Assembly: GCA_019307065.1 (NCBI GenBank)
Contig: JAFDKH010000034.1
Span: 1 to 32,253 of the forward strand
Length of the DNA: 32,253 nucleotides
DNA from: Deltaproteobacteria bacterium
GTDB lineage: Bacteria > Myxococcota > B64-G9
Reading direction: 5' to 3'
Part shown: positions 24,511 to 32,253 of the stretch, one piece after another
Numbering within the stretch: position 1 is the stretch's first letter
Layout: every line of letters starts with the position of its first letter
The notes under the pieces: model-generated
Databases searched by the model: none
Seen by the model: the letters and a program-made list of their open reading frames with translations, nothing else
Told to the model about the DNA's origin: nothing
Position numbers and translations under genes: made by a program

Positions 24511-25830
24511 ATGGCCGACGAGAAAATCAAATTTCAGTCGAAGCTGGCCGACAACCCGGAGCGTACCGAACTAGCGCGTTCCTACGAAGAGAAGCTGCAA
24601 ACTCTGGGCCGCATTTTTATCGGCTCACTGTATATGCTGATCAGAAACGTTAAGCTCTATAAACCCGAGAATGACATTTTCGCCAAGCCACTAGAGCAGC
24701 TCAAAGACTGTATCAACACCATCGTCGCCATGGACGAAAGTCTAAGCCTGCAGGGCGCTGGTGAGTCTTTCTACCTCAACAACATGCTGGTCAAAATCGA
24801 CATCAACTCGCTGGACAATGTGCGCTATCTGATGCTGGAGTTCGAGCGCCGCAATGTGGGCGGTTTCAATCTCAGCCAACCTATTTCCATCCCGGAACTG
24901 CAGAGCTTCATCTTCATCTTCAGTAAAGAGAGCACGGATAATGTCGGCGAGCGCGGGGTCTCAGACCGTAAACTCCAGGCCTTGAAACTACGCCGCTTTG
25001 AGAAGATTCAGGAGATCCTCAAAGATCAGGATATCTCAAAAAACCTCGACCGGGCTGTCGACCGTAAACGCTACGCTCTGACCGTTTACGCCCGGTCGAT
25101 CTATTACATGCGCAAGTACCTGGCCGGGTTGCGCGGGGAAGGCCCAAAAATATCTCTCGGCAAAGCCGGTCGATTCATTCAAGACCTGGTTGATGTCTGT
25201 TATGGCCACCGCACTCAATTCCTCGGGTTGACGACGCTCAAGAGTGACGATGAATACCTCTGCTTTCACTCGGTCAATGTTGTCTTGCTGTCGATTGTTT
25301 TCGGCTCTGAATTGGGCCTTGGTAAAGCTCAACTGCGCGACTTGGGCATGACCGGTATGTTCCATGATATCGGCAAGATAGATGTCGATGATGAAATCAT
25401 AGAAAAGCGCGGCAAGCTGGCTCCCGATGAAATGAAAGAAATGCGTAAAACACCGATCTATTCGGTGAAAAAGATCCTGCGCTCCAGATCGCTGAATGCC
25501 TTGACTGTTCAACGCATTATCACTGCCTTCGAGCACAAAACCGATTTCGGCACACCGGTCAAGGACCTCAAAGGCAACGTATCCTTCATCGTTCCGCGCT
25601 CAGATCTGGGAGTCTACTCGAAAATCATCGCTATAGCTGACTGTTACGACGCCTTGACCTCTCGGCGCCCTTTCAGAGAAGCCTATAGTTCGGATATCGC
25701 CCTGACCCTGATGTGGACAGAGCTGAAACACAAGTTCGATCCAGTTTATTTACGGGTATTCATGAACGTCATGAGGGTTTCTTCGGTGCGTGTCTTGTCG
25801 GACAAGGGCGAGAAGATCGTCATCTTCTAA
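24511..25830 (+). CDS. HD-domain phosphohydrolase, HD-GYP-like but without the GYP motif
   Basis: A 439-residue protein with GGGAG before ATG. Residues about 25-140 are the N-terminal domain shared with the preceding HEAT protein (IRNVKLYKPEND, LSLQGAGESFYLNN, ISIPELQSFIFIF). Residues about 235-425 are an HD domain with CFHSVNVVLLS (first His), FHDIGKIDV (HD pair near 285), AFEHKTDFG and IIAIADCYDALTSRRPFRE. Spacing and the ADxYDALTSxRPYR-type segment match HD-GYP cyclic-di-GMP phosphodiesterases. However, the segment after the third His reads KTDFGTP instead of the usual RxxGxGYP. Either activity on cyclic-di-GMP is altered or the protein is a sensor. Confidence 0.87.
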   Translation: MADEKIKFQSKLADNPERTELARSYEEKLQTLGRIFIGSLYMLIRNVKLYKPENDIFAKPLEQLKDCINTIVAMDESLSLQGAGESFYLNNMLVKIDINSLDNVRYLMLEFERRNVGGFNLSQPISIPELQSFIFIFSKESTDNVGERGVSDRKLQALKLRRFEKIQEILKDQDISKNLDRAVDRKRYALTVYARSIYYMRKYLAGLRGEGPKISLGKAGRFIQDLVDVCYGHRTQFLGLTTLKSDDEYLCFHSVNVVLLSIVFGSELGLGKAQLRDLGMTGMFHDIGKIDVDDEIIEKRGKLAPDEMKEMRKTPIYSVKKILRSRSLNALTVQRIITAFEHKTDFGTPVKDLKGNVSFIVPRSDLGVYSKIIAIADCYDALTSRRPFREAYSSDIALTLMWTELKHKFDPVYLRVFMNVMRVSSVRVLSDKGEKIVIF

Positions 25831-25839
25831 TTGCTGGTT

Positions 25840-26673
25840 CTAGACGCTTCTCAATTCACGAATGACAATTCGGGCAACTTCACCCGACAGGATCAGGGTC
25901 ACGTGACCCTGGTATCGAATGATGAAATTGTCGCCCCGCGGAGACAGGGCACAGTTCCAGGGAATAACCAGGTTGTCGTGGGTACTGCAGATCCCGATCA
26001 CGCGAACTTCTTGCAAAGTGGAACCCGAGTTCAGCTCTTCAAGAAAAGCGCTGCCGCGGCGCATCTGACGCAAAGATCGCCCGGGAGCCAGGCGGCAAAG
26101 GGCGCTCCCCAAGTGGGGAGTTCCAATTGTTATGATCGTGCGGATCCGGTCCAGGTAACCGCTGCGCTCGATCAGGTAGCGTGCGATCAGACCGCCCATA
26201 CTGTGGCCTACCAGATCGACTTGTTTGGCTGAAGTCTCTTCGCAGAACTCCTCGATTTGTTCGCGATAATCAGCGGCTTGCGTCTGAAGCCCGGCAAAGT
26301 AATTTTTGGGCCGCAGTACCCGGACCGGAACTCCCAAGGCATGTTCTAAGCGGCTTCTCAAAAGAAGCATAGTTAACGGGCTTTCAAAAAAGCCGGTCAG
26401 GATAACCACTGGAACCCGCCCGGCCTGCAGCCTTCGCCGGGGGCCCCCAACCCTGACCCAGTAGAAAGGCAGTGTATATAAAACCCAGCTAGTTGATAGC
26501 CACTCGAGAAAAACAACTACGATCACACCGATCACCCGGGATGTAAAAGTATCGTGCGGTCCGCGAGAACCTCCCCCGGGGAAGACCCACCAGGACAGCA
26601 AGAAAGTCACACATACGACGGCAGCCGAGATGATGAGTGGTGACAGGATGACCAGAAGTAAGACCGTGCCCAT
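25840..26673 (-). CDS. Membrane-anchored alpha/beta hydrolase (lipase/esterase-like)
   Basis: A 277-residue protein with two N-terminal membrane segments (about 2-28 and 45-72) and an alpha/beta-hydrolase domain after residue 85. The triad is visible: Ser in DLVGHSMGG (about 157), Asp in CSTHDNLVIP (about 232) and His in QGHVTLILS (about 257). The sequence resembles triacylglycerol-lipase/PGAP1-like enzymes that act near membranes. Its end is only 9 bases from the end of the convergent HD gene. AAGGAG about 11 bases before ATG is the ribosome site. The natural substrate (lipid or ester) is unknown. Confidence 0.87.
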   Translation of the reverse strand: MGTVLLLVILSPLIISAAVVCVTFLLSWWVFPGGGSRGPHDTFTSRVIGVIVVVFLEWLSTSWVLYTLPFYWVRVGGPRRRLQAGRVPVVILTGFFESPLTMLLLRSRLEHALGVPVRVLRPKNYFAGLQTQAADYREQIEEFCEETSAKQVDLVGHSMGGLIARYLIERSGYLDRIRTIITIGTPHLGSALCRLAPGRSLRQMRRGSAFLEELNSGSTLQEVRVIGICSTHDNLVIPWNCALSPRGDNFIIRYQGHVTLILSGEVARIVIRELRSV

Positions 26674-26699
26674 TACAAATACTCTCCTTAATGATGCGC

Positions 26700-26729
26700 A
26701 GAATAGCTTAAGCCGGCCTGGATAGGCAA
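26700..26729 (-). promoter_or_regulatory. Weak sigma-70-like promoter for the hydrolase gene
   Basis: On the minus strand, TTGCCT (26729-26724) and TATTCT (26705-26700) are 18 bases apart, about 27 bases before the start codon. This would separate the hydrolase from the barrel/subtilase transcript. Confidence 0.33.
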
Positions 26730-26765
26730 ATCACTTTTCAACTGAACCACAATGACCGGGTTTGC

Positions 26766-28346
26766 TCAAAAAACTTTCTTGATACTGGCCGATATCCCGT
26801 GGCTGAAATCGTCGTCCGAGGAAAATCCAAAACAGTAGAAGATGTCGAACTGGAACAAATCCAGAATCAAGGCATGAAACCCCAGGCCGAAACTATCGGC
26901 CAGCTTGAACTCTTCGTTATTGTCGACGCGGTTCAAATCGCCAAAAACCGCCAGGTCGTGAAATATACTGAGCTTGAAAAGATCGCGTGCCAGGGATAGA
27001 CGGAACTCGAGCGTCAGGCTGCCCACTTTATGAACGTAGTACTTATCGCCAAAGACACCCCGGATATAGCGGCCGCCGACCGGTTCTTCATCGTCAAAAA
27101 GAACATCTCCCCACAGGATTGTACCGCGCAGCTTGACCCACAGGTCGTGCCAGCCAAACCCAAAGACTTTGCGGTACTTCAGGCTGCTGATTACCAGACT
27201 TTGATCGCCTTCGACCCAGTAGTGACGTCCCTCCAGAATTAGTCGATGGCGTCGATCCTGGCGCAAATCCTTGATCTCGAGCACCATGTCGGCCTTGGCA
27301 ACTACGAAAGGCCGCAAACGACTGCTGTCGGCAATTACAAAACCCGGACTGGCGACCTGGTCGATTCCAAATACCCAACGCTGACTGACGCCGCCGCCGA
27401 CCGAAACCAGCATTCCTCTGGTAAACTCATAACCGATATTGAGCGAACCTTCGAGATCTTCACTGTAGTAAATCTCGGTATCCAGGTCCGGGCGCTGGCG
27501 GCTGACCAGATCTGTTTTCAACCATAGAAAGGGCCGCAAGCCGCTCCCCCATAGAGAAGGCGTAAAATACTTGGCCTCGGCCGCGGCCCGCGACAGGGCC
27601 AGGTACGGATCTCCGCTTTCAATTTTCTCGCGGATCTTGGCGCCTACTTTGGCCCCCACGCGCCATCGATCATCATCGAAGAGCAGGTTGCGTTCTTGAA
27701 ACGAAGCCCCCAGGGCCGCGCCGTCGGGAAAATCATAGTCGAGATCCATTCCAAAGCCCGTATTCCAGTCGTCCGCATCCACCATGATATGTAATTCGTA
27801 GCGGGCCTTCTTGGGAAACAAGGCTTGTCCACCGATACCGCCGATCTCTTCAATTTGAGGTCCGCGGTGTTTGACCAACTCGGTTGTCACCAGCCGATAG
27901 GTAACTTGGTTAATGCCATAGCGCTTGCTGAGCCACTTGAGCTGCCTGACCAGATAAGGCCGGTTGAAAACATGATGGGGCAAGTTGATATTGAGTTTCA
28001 ATTGCAGGGCCCGAAAAGTGCCGCAGCCTAAGAATACAATCTTCTCGAGCGAGCCTTCGTCGAGCTCGACTTCGATTACTCCAGCGACTGCCTTGGCCTT
28101 GACGGTTGCCAGAGAGTATCCGGCTCGATGTAAAAACTGTTGCAGTTGCTTGCGTACCGAACGGGCGCTGGCTTTGTCTGCCTTTGTCCCGGCCGGTAGA
28201 TCAATTATGGCTCGATAGACTTCATCGACGATCACCCAGTTGCCGTGAATCTTAATATACGGCCCGCGCTGTCCGGCCGCTGCCACTGGGCATAGTCCTA
28301 AAAAGAATAGCACCAGTAATAGCGCGCCACAGTTTTGCTTAGTCAT
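26766..28346 (-). CDS. Omp85/TpsB-like outer-membrane transporter with two POTRA-like domains
   Basis: 526 residues. A signal peptide (cleaved near VAAAG, about residue 24) is followed by two POTRA-like alpha/beta modules (about 27-95 and 98-180; for example LQQFLHRAGYSLATVKAK, then SLEKIVFLGCGTFRAL). A C-terminal beta-barrel (about 185-526) ends in ISASIKKVF, with the terminal Phe. The conserved barrel-loop motif is GRYIRGVFGD (about 427), as in the (V/I)RG(Y/F) of Omp85 proteins. This is smaller than BamA (five POTRA) and close to TpsB partners of two-partner secretion. Its start lies within the end of the subtilase gene (8-base overlap), so the pair is translationally coupled. Transport of the subtilase or another cargo is the inferred role. 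Confidence 0.82.
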   Translation of the reverse strand: MTKQNCGALLLVLFFLGLCPVAAAGQRGPYIKIHGNWVIVDEVYRAIIDLPAGTKADKASARSVRKQLQQFLHRAGYSLATVKAKAVAGVIEVELDEGSLEKIVFLGCGTFRALQLKLNINLPHHVFNRPYLVRQLKWLSKRYGINQVTYRLVTTELVKHRGPQIEEIGGIGGQALFPKKARYELHIMVDADDWNTGFGMDLDYDFPDGAALGASFQERNLLFDDDRWRVGAKVGAKIREKIESGDPYLALSRAAAEAKYFTPSLWGSGLRPFLWLKTDLVSRQRPDLDTEIYYSEDLEGSLNIGYEFTRGMLVSVGGGVSQRWVFGIDQVASPGFVIADSSRLRPFVVAKADMVLEIKDLRQDRRHRLILEGRHYWVEGDQSLVISSLKYRKVFGFGWHDLWVKLRGTILWGDVLFDDEEPVGGRYIRGVFGDKYYVHKVGSLTLEFRLSLARDLFKLSIFHDLAVFGDLNRVDNNEEFKLADSFGLGFHALILDLFQFDIFYCFGFSSDDDFSHGISASIKKVF

Positions 28347-30876
28347 GTCTGTGTCGCCGCCTTTGGATGATTACCAAGATAAAGAGCAACCAACAGGCCT
28401 TTGAATATTGCCGGTCGCCAGCCGAGCAGGAACAACCACCCTTTACTTTACCTGAAGGCCGGTAGGGATCGCCGGCGTCCGCCTCAGCCTGATCGGCCCC
28501 GGGATCGCCCGGGCCGCCGTCGGCATCGAATGGGCCGGCATCATGACCGGCGTCCACGCCTCCGTCATGACCACCATCGGGATCACCGGCGCAGCCCTCG
28601 GGCGGGCAGACTTCTTCGAAATCACCAACGACGACTAGCGCATATCCCTGATTGGTCGAATTGTACGGGTTTGTTTTTCCATTGCCGGGAATATCGCGCC
28701 CGATTACCCGAATAGAAATATTCTGCTGTTCTCCCAGGGCAACTATGACTTGTTCCAACGGGTTTCGGTTGTCCGGGCTGGCAGACCCACCCGGGCCCGA
28801 ACGGTTTCCAACGATATTGATGTTGCCCTTGTAGACATTGCCGGAAGAGTCTTCGACTTCGAGGTCCAGATCGTTGACCAGGGCGCGGCCGGAACCGGTC
28901 GGGCCGGCCGGGTCGGTCCAGGCCAGAGTCACGCGCAAGGGCATTGTCGAACGCACATTTTGCAAGCCGTAGCTGTGCGATTGGCCCTGGGTCAAGGGCG
29001 TCTTGAGCGCCGCCCCGTGATCGCTGCCATCGCTGAAGGCGTCGTTGAGAATCGCAAACTTCTCGGCATCGCCGCTAAAATACAAAACCCGATCCAGGCG
29101 CAAAAGCCCCCAGCCTTCGATGTTGTTGGGCGCTGCCGCCAGGTCTGCGATTTTTACTCCTTGAGAAACATCGTAGAGCGGCCCGGGCACACTATTGGGG
29201 GCCGGGCCGATGCTCTCGGCCGAGTTTACCAAGACCGCCTTGAGCAAGGCGGCCGATGGCTCGATAGCATTTGCCGGCTGGGCGCTGCCTGACGGATAGA
29301 AACCCTCTATAAAATACTGGCGGGCCAAAGCCGCCGCCCCGGACACCAGCGGCGCTGAAAAGCTGGTACCGATCCGGTAGCCGCTATCTACGGCGCAGTT
29401 GTTATTGGGCGGATCAGTGCTCGACTCGGCCTGCGGCTGGCCATAGATATCGGTACCCCCGGTCAGCACCCAGTCAGTCTCGAGGGCCGAACGTATCACC
29501 CCGGGGGCCACCAGGTCGGGGCGCAGCCTGTTGTCGGCGGTCGGTCCTTGTGACGAAAAGTGGCAAACCCCGTAGCCGCGGTTTCTGTCTGCCCCCAAAG
29601 ATGCTCCGACCACTATCGGGTTCTTGGCTGTGGCCCCCATGCCGTCCAGGGTCTCGGCATTCGGGCCCAGGTTGCCAGTAGAAAAAACAATCGTCAGATC
29701 TTGAAGTTGCCAGGCGGCCTCGTCGACTTCGCGGCTGTCTCCCGAGTAGCTGGTATCCGGGTCGGTTAGTCCGAATGAATCGTTGTGTATCCGGGCGCCA
29801 GAGTTATAGGCCTGGACAAACATGTCAGTCAAAGAGTCCGGCAGACCAACCTGGTTGCCATCGCGCCGTCCGGTGTCTTGAAAAACTATTTGGGCGGCCG
29901 GGGCCATACCATCCTGGCTGTCGCGCCCCGGGTCGGACCCCGAGGCCAGGTGAGTATAGTTATCGCCGGCCGCACAGCCGGTCACGTGGGTCCCGTGACC
30001 CAGCTTGGATTTGTCATCGTAGGCGTCGGCCCCGCTCAACAGATAGTAACTAATTACCTTGTTGCCTGGATTGGTCAGGTTGGCTGCCGGCGGCTGGGTT
30101 TGATTGAAGAAAGTCTGTTCGCCGGAAGCCGCCGAGTAGCGGAATTGACAAGCGTCAGTGTCCAGACCGCTATCGGCAATCGCAATAACCTGGCCGTCAC
30201 CGGTCAACCCTTTATCAAAGAGCGGAGTGGACAGATCGACGAAATCGCCCCCTTGAACGATCCAAACTGCGTCGTCATTATTCAAAACAACATGTCGCTC
30301 GGGGGCAACCCAGGCTACGTCATCCAGGCCGGTCAGGGTTTCGAGTGACTGGGATAAAGAGCCGCCTTTAACAACCAGCAGGGCATGACCAGTCCCGTTG
30401 AAATCATCGGACAGCCTGATGATTTTTCCCGCCTGGCTTAGTTGCTCTCGCTGATTTTCCAAGGATCGTCCAGAGTGGGCAAACACTCGAAGCCGATTGG
30501 CCGTTTCAGCATTCAATTTTCGCAAAGCCGGTGCCAGCTTCCAATCGGGCTGCATTGCCCCCCGCCAACGAACGTTGCTCATGTCGGCCAGGGCGTTACC
30601 ATCCGGCAGGCGGACTATGTAGGTATCTTGGTGATAGTAACCCAGGACAACGCAGCCGCGCCGGCGTAATTCGGCCAGGATCTCAACGGCCGGGCCTCGA
30701 GCCTGAACTAACTGCAGGCTGGCAGTCTGATCACGCTTGCGGGTATCGAGGTCGAGCGGGTCGAAGGAGCCGGAAGCCAAATACAGTTTTTTGACCGGCC
30801 CGTCTTCGGCATTGACGAAAGGCAGGCAACTCACCATGAACACAACTGCACTGAAAATTATTCTAGGCCAGCTCAC
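28339..30876 (-). CDS. Secreted S8 subtilisin-like protease with MYXO-CTERM-type sorting tail
   Basis: 845 residues. GTG start, signal peptide (about 1-23, ending FVNA), then a prodomain-like region (about 24-210). The S8 catalytic domain has Asp in AIADSGLD (about 234), His in GHGTHVTG (about 292) and Ser in GTSFSAPLVSG (about 507), all intact. A beta-sandwich P/homB-like domain follows (about 640-770, LRVTLAWTDPAG, LVNDLDLEV). The end has a D/G/A-rich linker (about 775-815), GGCSCSAG, a short hydrophobic stretch and RRRHRHD: a MYXO-CTERM-like tripartite tail, processed at the Cys by a myxosortase in Myxococcota. It is the middle gene of a set with two outer-membrane proteins. The start codon has a weak ribosome site; an in-frame ATG 39 bases later would shorten the signal peptide. 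Confidence 0.93.
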   Translation of the reverse strand: MSWPRIIFSAVVFMVSCLPFVNAEDGPVKKLYLASGSFDPLDLDTRKRDQTASLQLVQARGPAVEILAELRRRGCVVLGYYHQDTYIVRLPDGNALADMSNVRWRGAMQPDWKLAPALRKLNAETANRLRVFAHSGRSLENQREQLSQAGKIIRLSDDFNGTGHALLVVKGGSLSQSLETLTGLDDVAWVAPERHVVLNNDDAVWIVQGGDFVDLSTPLFDKGLTGDGQVIAIADSGLDTDACQFRYSAASGEQTFFNQTQPPAANLTNPGNKVISYYLLSGADAYDDKSKLGHGTHVTGCAAGDNYTHLASGSDPGRDSQDGMAPAAQIVFQDTGRRDGNQVGLPDSLTDMFVQAYNSGARIHNDSFGLTDPDTSYSGDSREVDEAAWQLQDLTIVFSTGNLGPNAETLDGMGATAKNPIVVGASLGADRNRGYGVCHFSSQGPTADNRLRPDLVAPGVIRSALETDWVLTGGTDIYGQPQAESSTDPPNNNCAVDSGYRIGTSFSAPLVSGAAALARQYFIEGFYPSGSAQPANAIEPSAALLKAVLVNSAESIGPAPNSVPGPLYDVSQGVKIADLAAAPNNIEGWGLLRLDRVLYFSGDAEKFAILNDAFSDGSDHGAALKTPLTQGQSHSYGLQNVRSTMPLRVTLAWTDPAGPTGSGRALVNDLDLEVEDSSGNVYKGNINIVGNRSGPGGSASPDNRNPLEQVIVALGEQQNISIRVIGRDIPGNGKTNPYNSTNQGYALVVVGDFEEVCPPEGCAGDPDGGHDGGVDAGHDAGPFDADGGPGDPGADQAEADAGDPYRPSGKVKGGCSCSAGDRQYSKACWLLFILVIIQRRRHRHD

Positions 30877-30895
30877 CGTTTGAGTCTATCAGAGA

Positions 30896-32253
30896 TTAGA
30901 GGATATCAAAAGTGAAGCGCAGCAGGATCCGTTGTTCAAATTGCAGGTTCGAGCTGAGCTGTTTGTCATAATCGACCCTGACAACGTAGGCCACAGAAGC
31001 AAACGAAACCAATCGAATGCTGATGGTGTTCTTCCAGTTGATGACTGGGTACTTGTTGGCTTCAGTCGAAGCAAAGGGTACCAGGGTATCGAGTTCGGTA
31101 TCGATCATGAACCAGCGCGACACCCGGGCAGAACCAATAAAAGTCGCCTCGAGGCCCAGCAAGTTGCTCGAGTCGACTTGCTCGAAGCAATTGTCCTCGC
31201 GGCAGGTTTCAATCGGGTCCAGCTCGTCTTGTTGGCGAGCCTTCAATAACGAGCGCACCAGATAGTGCCGGGCCCCGACTCCGATACGCAGATGAAAATC
31301 GAGTACTTGCAGCGGGGCAAGATCAAATGAAACCCCGAGACCTTCTTTCAACTCGAGCGGATCAAACGAGTCGGCCAGGCGCAATTCCCAGGTATCGACC
31401 GAAGGTGGTGGCCGCTGACGACCGATCGTCCGGCCGTCACTGTCTAAGATAACGACGTCCCGTTCTTGATCCTGCCCCAGGCGATCGAATGTCTTCCAGC
31501 CCGGAAACAAGTTGGTGTCCAGACCGAAGCGAACATAGGGCCCCAGCCAGGGTAACAACCGATAGGTATAGATAGCATCCAGGTCGACTTCATCGTTGGT
31601 TTTTTGGCGCCAGGCCAAGAAGTCCTGGCCCGGTTGAACTGTTTGACCTTCGTCGACTTGCATGCGCATGTAGACTGAATGATCGGGATCTAAGTAGCGC
31701 ATCGACCAATCGACGAAGGCGTTGACCGTAATCGTGTTGCCGAAATCGCGGCCGATTACGTTGTCGGCCCGGTTCCAGGAAAGATCACCGCCAATAACGA
31801 GCCCCAAGCGCCAGTTTTCGAATTCGGTCTTGCCTTCTCCGCGGTCAACCACGCCGCCACCCAGGAAATTACCGTCTTCTTCATTCTGAACCAGAGTAAA
31901 ATTGGTCAATTCGCCTTTGGCCAACACCACAGTCAGAAAATCAGTTCGCGCTCGTGAAGTCTCGCCGGACTTGACAATCATGTAACGCCCGGGTGGCAAG
32001 AGCCAGGTGCGCAGGCTCTCGCCGCGAGTTTCATCCGCTCCGAGGCCAAGGCCGAAGTCCTCGCCACTCGGCAGCACAAACATCTCGTAGACCCCTCTGA
32101 ACTGCATGCCGTGCCGATCGACAACCCGAACCACCATCCCGGTCCAATCCGGTTGAACCAGGGTACAGTGACCTTCGAATACCTCAACTTGATGAGGCAA
32201 CATCTGCGACTCTACCCCGGAACCAACTAAGACCGTGTATTTTCCAGGTTTTA
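30896..32253 (-). CDS. Surface/outer-membrane protein, 5' part outside the window
   Basis: The frame is open from the window edge to a TAA at 30898-30896, and the first visible Met (32203) is not the start: residues KPGKYTVLVGSG precede it without a break. The visible N-terminal part has two PGxY-type repeats (PGKYTVLVGSG and PPGRYMIVKSG), like PEGA or carboxypeptidase-regulatory-like beta-sandwiches. From about residue 130 of the visible part, alternating strands with many Tyr/Trp/Phe suggest a beta-barrel, ending LRFTFDIL. It is 19 bases upstream of the subtilase gene and probably in its operon. I do not recognise a named family. Confidence 0.72.
   Translation of the reverse strand, partial: KPGKYTVLVGSGVESQMLPHQVEVFEGHCTLVQPDWTGMVVRVVDRHGMQFRGVYEMFVLPSGEDFGLGLGADETRGESLRTWLLPPGRYMIVKSGETSRARTDFLTVVLAKGELTNFTLVQNEEDGNFLGGGVVDRGEGKTEFENWRLGLVIGGDLSWNRADNVIGRDFGNTITVNAFVDWSMRYLDPDHSVYMRMQVDEGQTVQPGQDFLAWRQKTNDEVDLDAIYTYRLLPWLGPYVRFGLDTNLFPGWKTFDRLGQDQERDVVILDSDGRTIGRQRPPPSVDTWELRLADSFDPLELKEGLGVSFDLAPLQVLDFHLRIGVGARHYLVRSLLKARQQDELDPIETCREDNCFEQVDSSNLLGLEATFIGSARVSRWFMIDTELDTLVPFASTEANKYPVINWKNTISIRLVSFASVAYVVRVDYDKQLSSNLQFEQRILLRFTFDIL

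Noticed and set aside
28750-30348. Plus-strand open frames of 180 and 187 codons opposite the subtilase gene
   Set aside because: They lie wholly inside a gene with an intact catalytic triad and domain order, and show no motif or ribosome site.

Overview
The window reads as a piece of chromosome from a GC-rich, didermic, delta-type bacterium, most likely Myxococcota or a close relative. The main evidence is a secreted subtilase (28339-30876, minus) that ends in a D/G/A-rich linker, a Cys-containing GGCSCS motif, a short hydrophobic stretch and an Arg-rich tail, which is the layout of a MYXO-CTERM sorting signal. Several outer-membrane barrels, a TonB receptor, Cys-anchored lipoproteins, a TPR-histidine kinase, a sigma-54 activator and a sigma-54-type promoter fit this placement. 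The taxonomy is inference from architecture; no marker gene here proves it.

Layout. 1-1220 (minus): DNA polymerase III delta-prime (holB), followed by the start of an unidentified gene whose N-terminus is made of 33-bp tandem repeats. 1313-5682 (plus): a signalling cluster of TPR-histidine kinase, NtrC-type regulator and receiver-adenylate cyclase. 5679-7339 (minus): a B12-binding radical SAM gene broken by one frameshift. 7633-7932: a small HTH plus zinc-finger protein. 8050-10994: a TonB-dependent receptor with a His-rich lipoprotein. 11150-17733: a seven-gene membrane-maintenance module (two PspA paralogues, an unrecognised helical protein, an NfeD-like membrane protein, a flotillin, a TPR lipoprotein and a protein with a degenerate beta-carbonic-anhydrase-like domain). 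17867-19583: an outer-membrane beta-barrel candidate and a macrodomain hydrolase. 19594-19776: two palindromic repeat elements. 19806-22436 (minus): B12-dependent ribonucleotide reductase. 22663-25830 (plus): a HEAT-repeat protein and an HD-domain protein that appear to share an N-terminal domain. 25840-32253 (minus): a lipase-like hydrolase, an Omp85/TpsB-like barrel, the MYXO-CTERM subtilase, and a surface or outer-membrane protein cut by the window edge.

How the parts may work together. The best candidate for an undescribed system is the PspA/flotillin module. It starts with a good -24/-12 (sigma-54) promoter and carries a carbonic-anhydrase-like protein that has lost its zinc ligands and has a long disordered tail. 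A sigma-54 activator about 7 kb upstream makes a testable regulatory link, but nothing in the sequence proves it. The second candidate is the subtilase/Omp85 pair, whose genes overlap by 8 bp; this suggests a protease with a dedicated outer-membrane partner. The remaining genes are replication (holB), deoxynucleotide supply (nrdJ), ADP-ribose metabolism and signalling.
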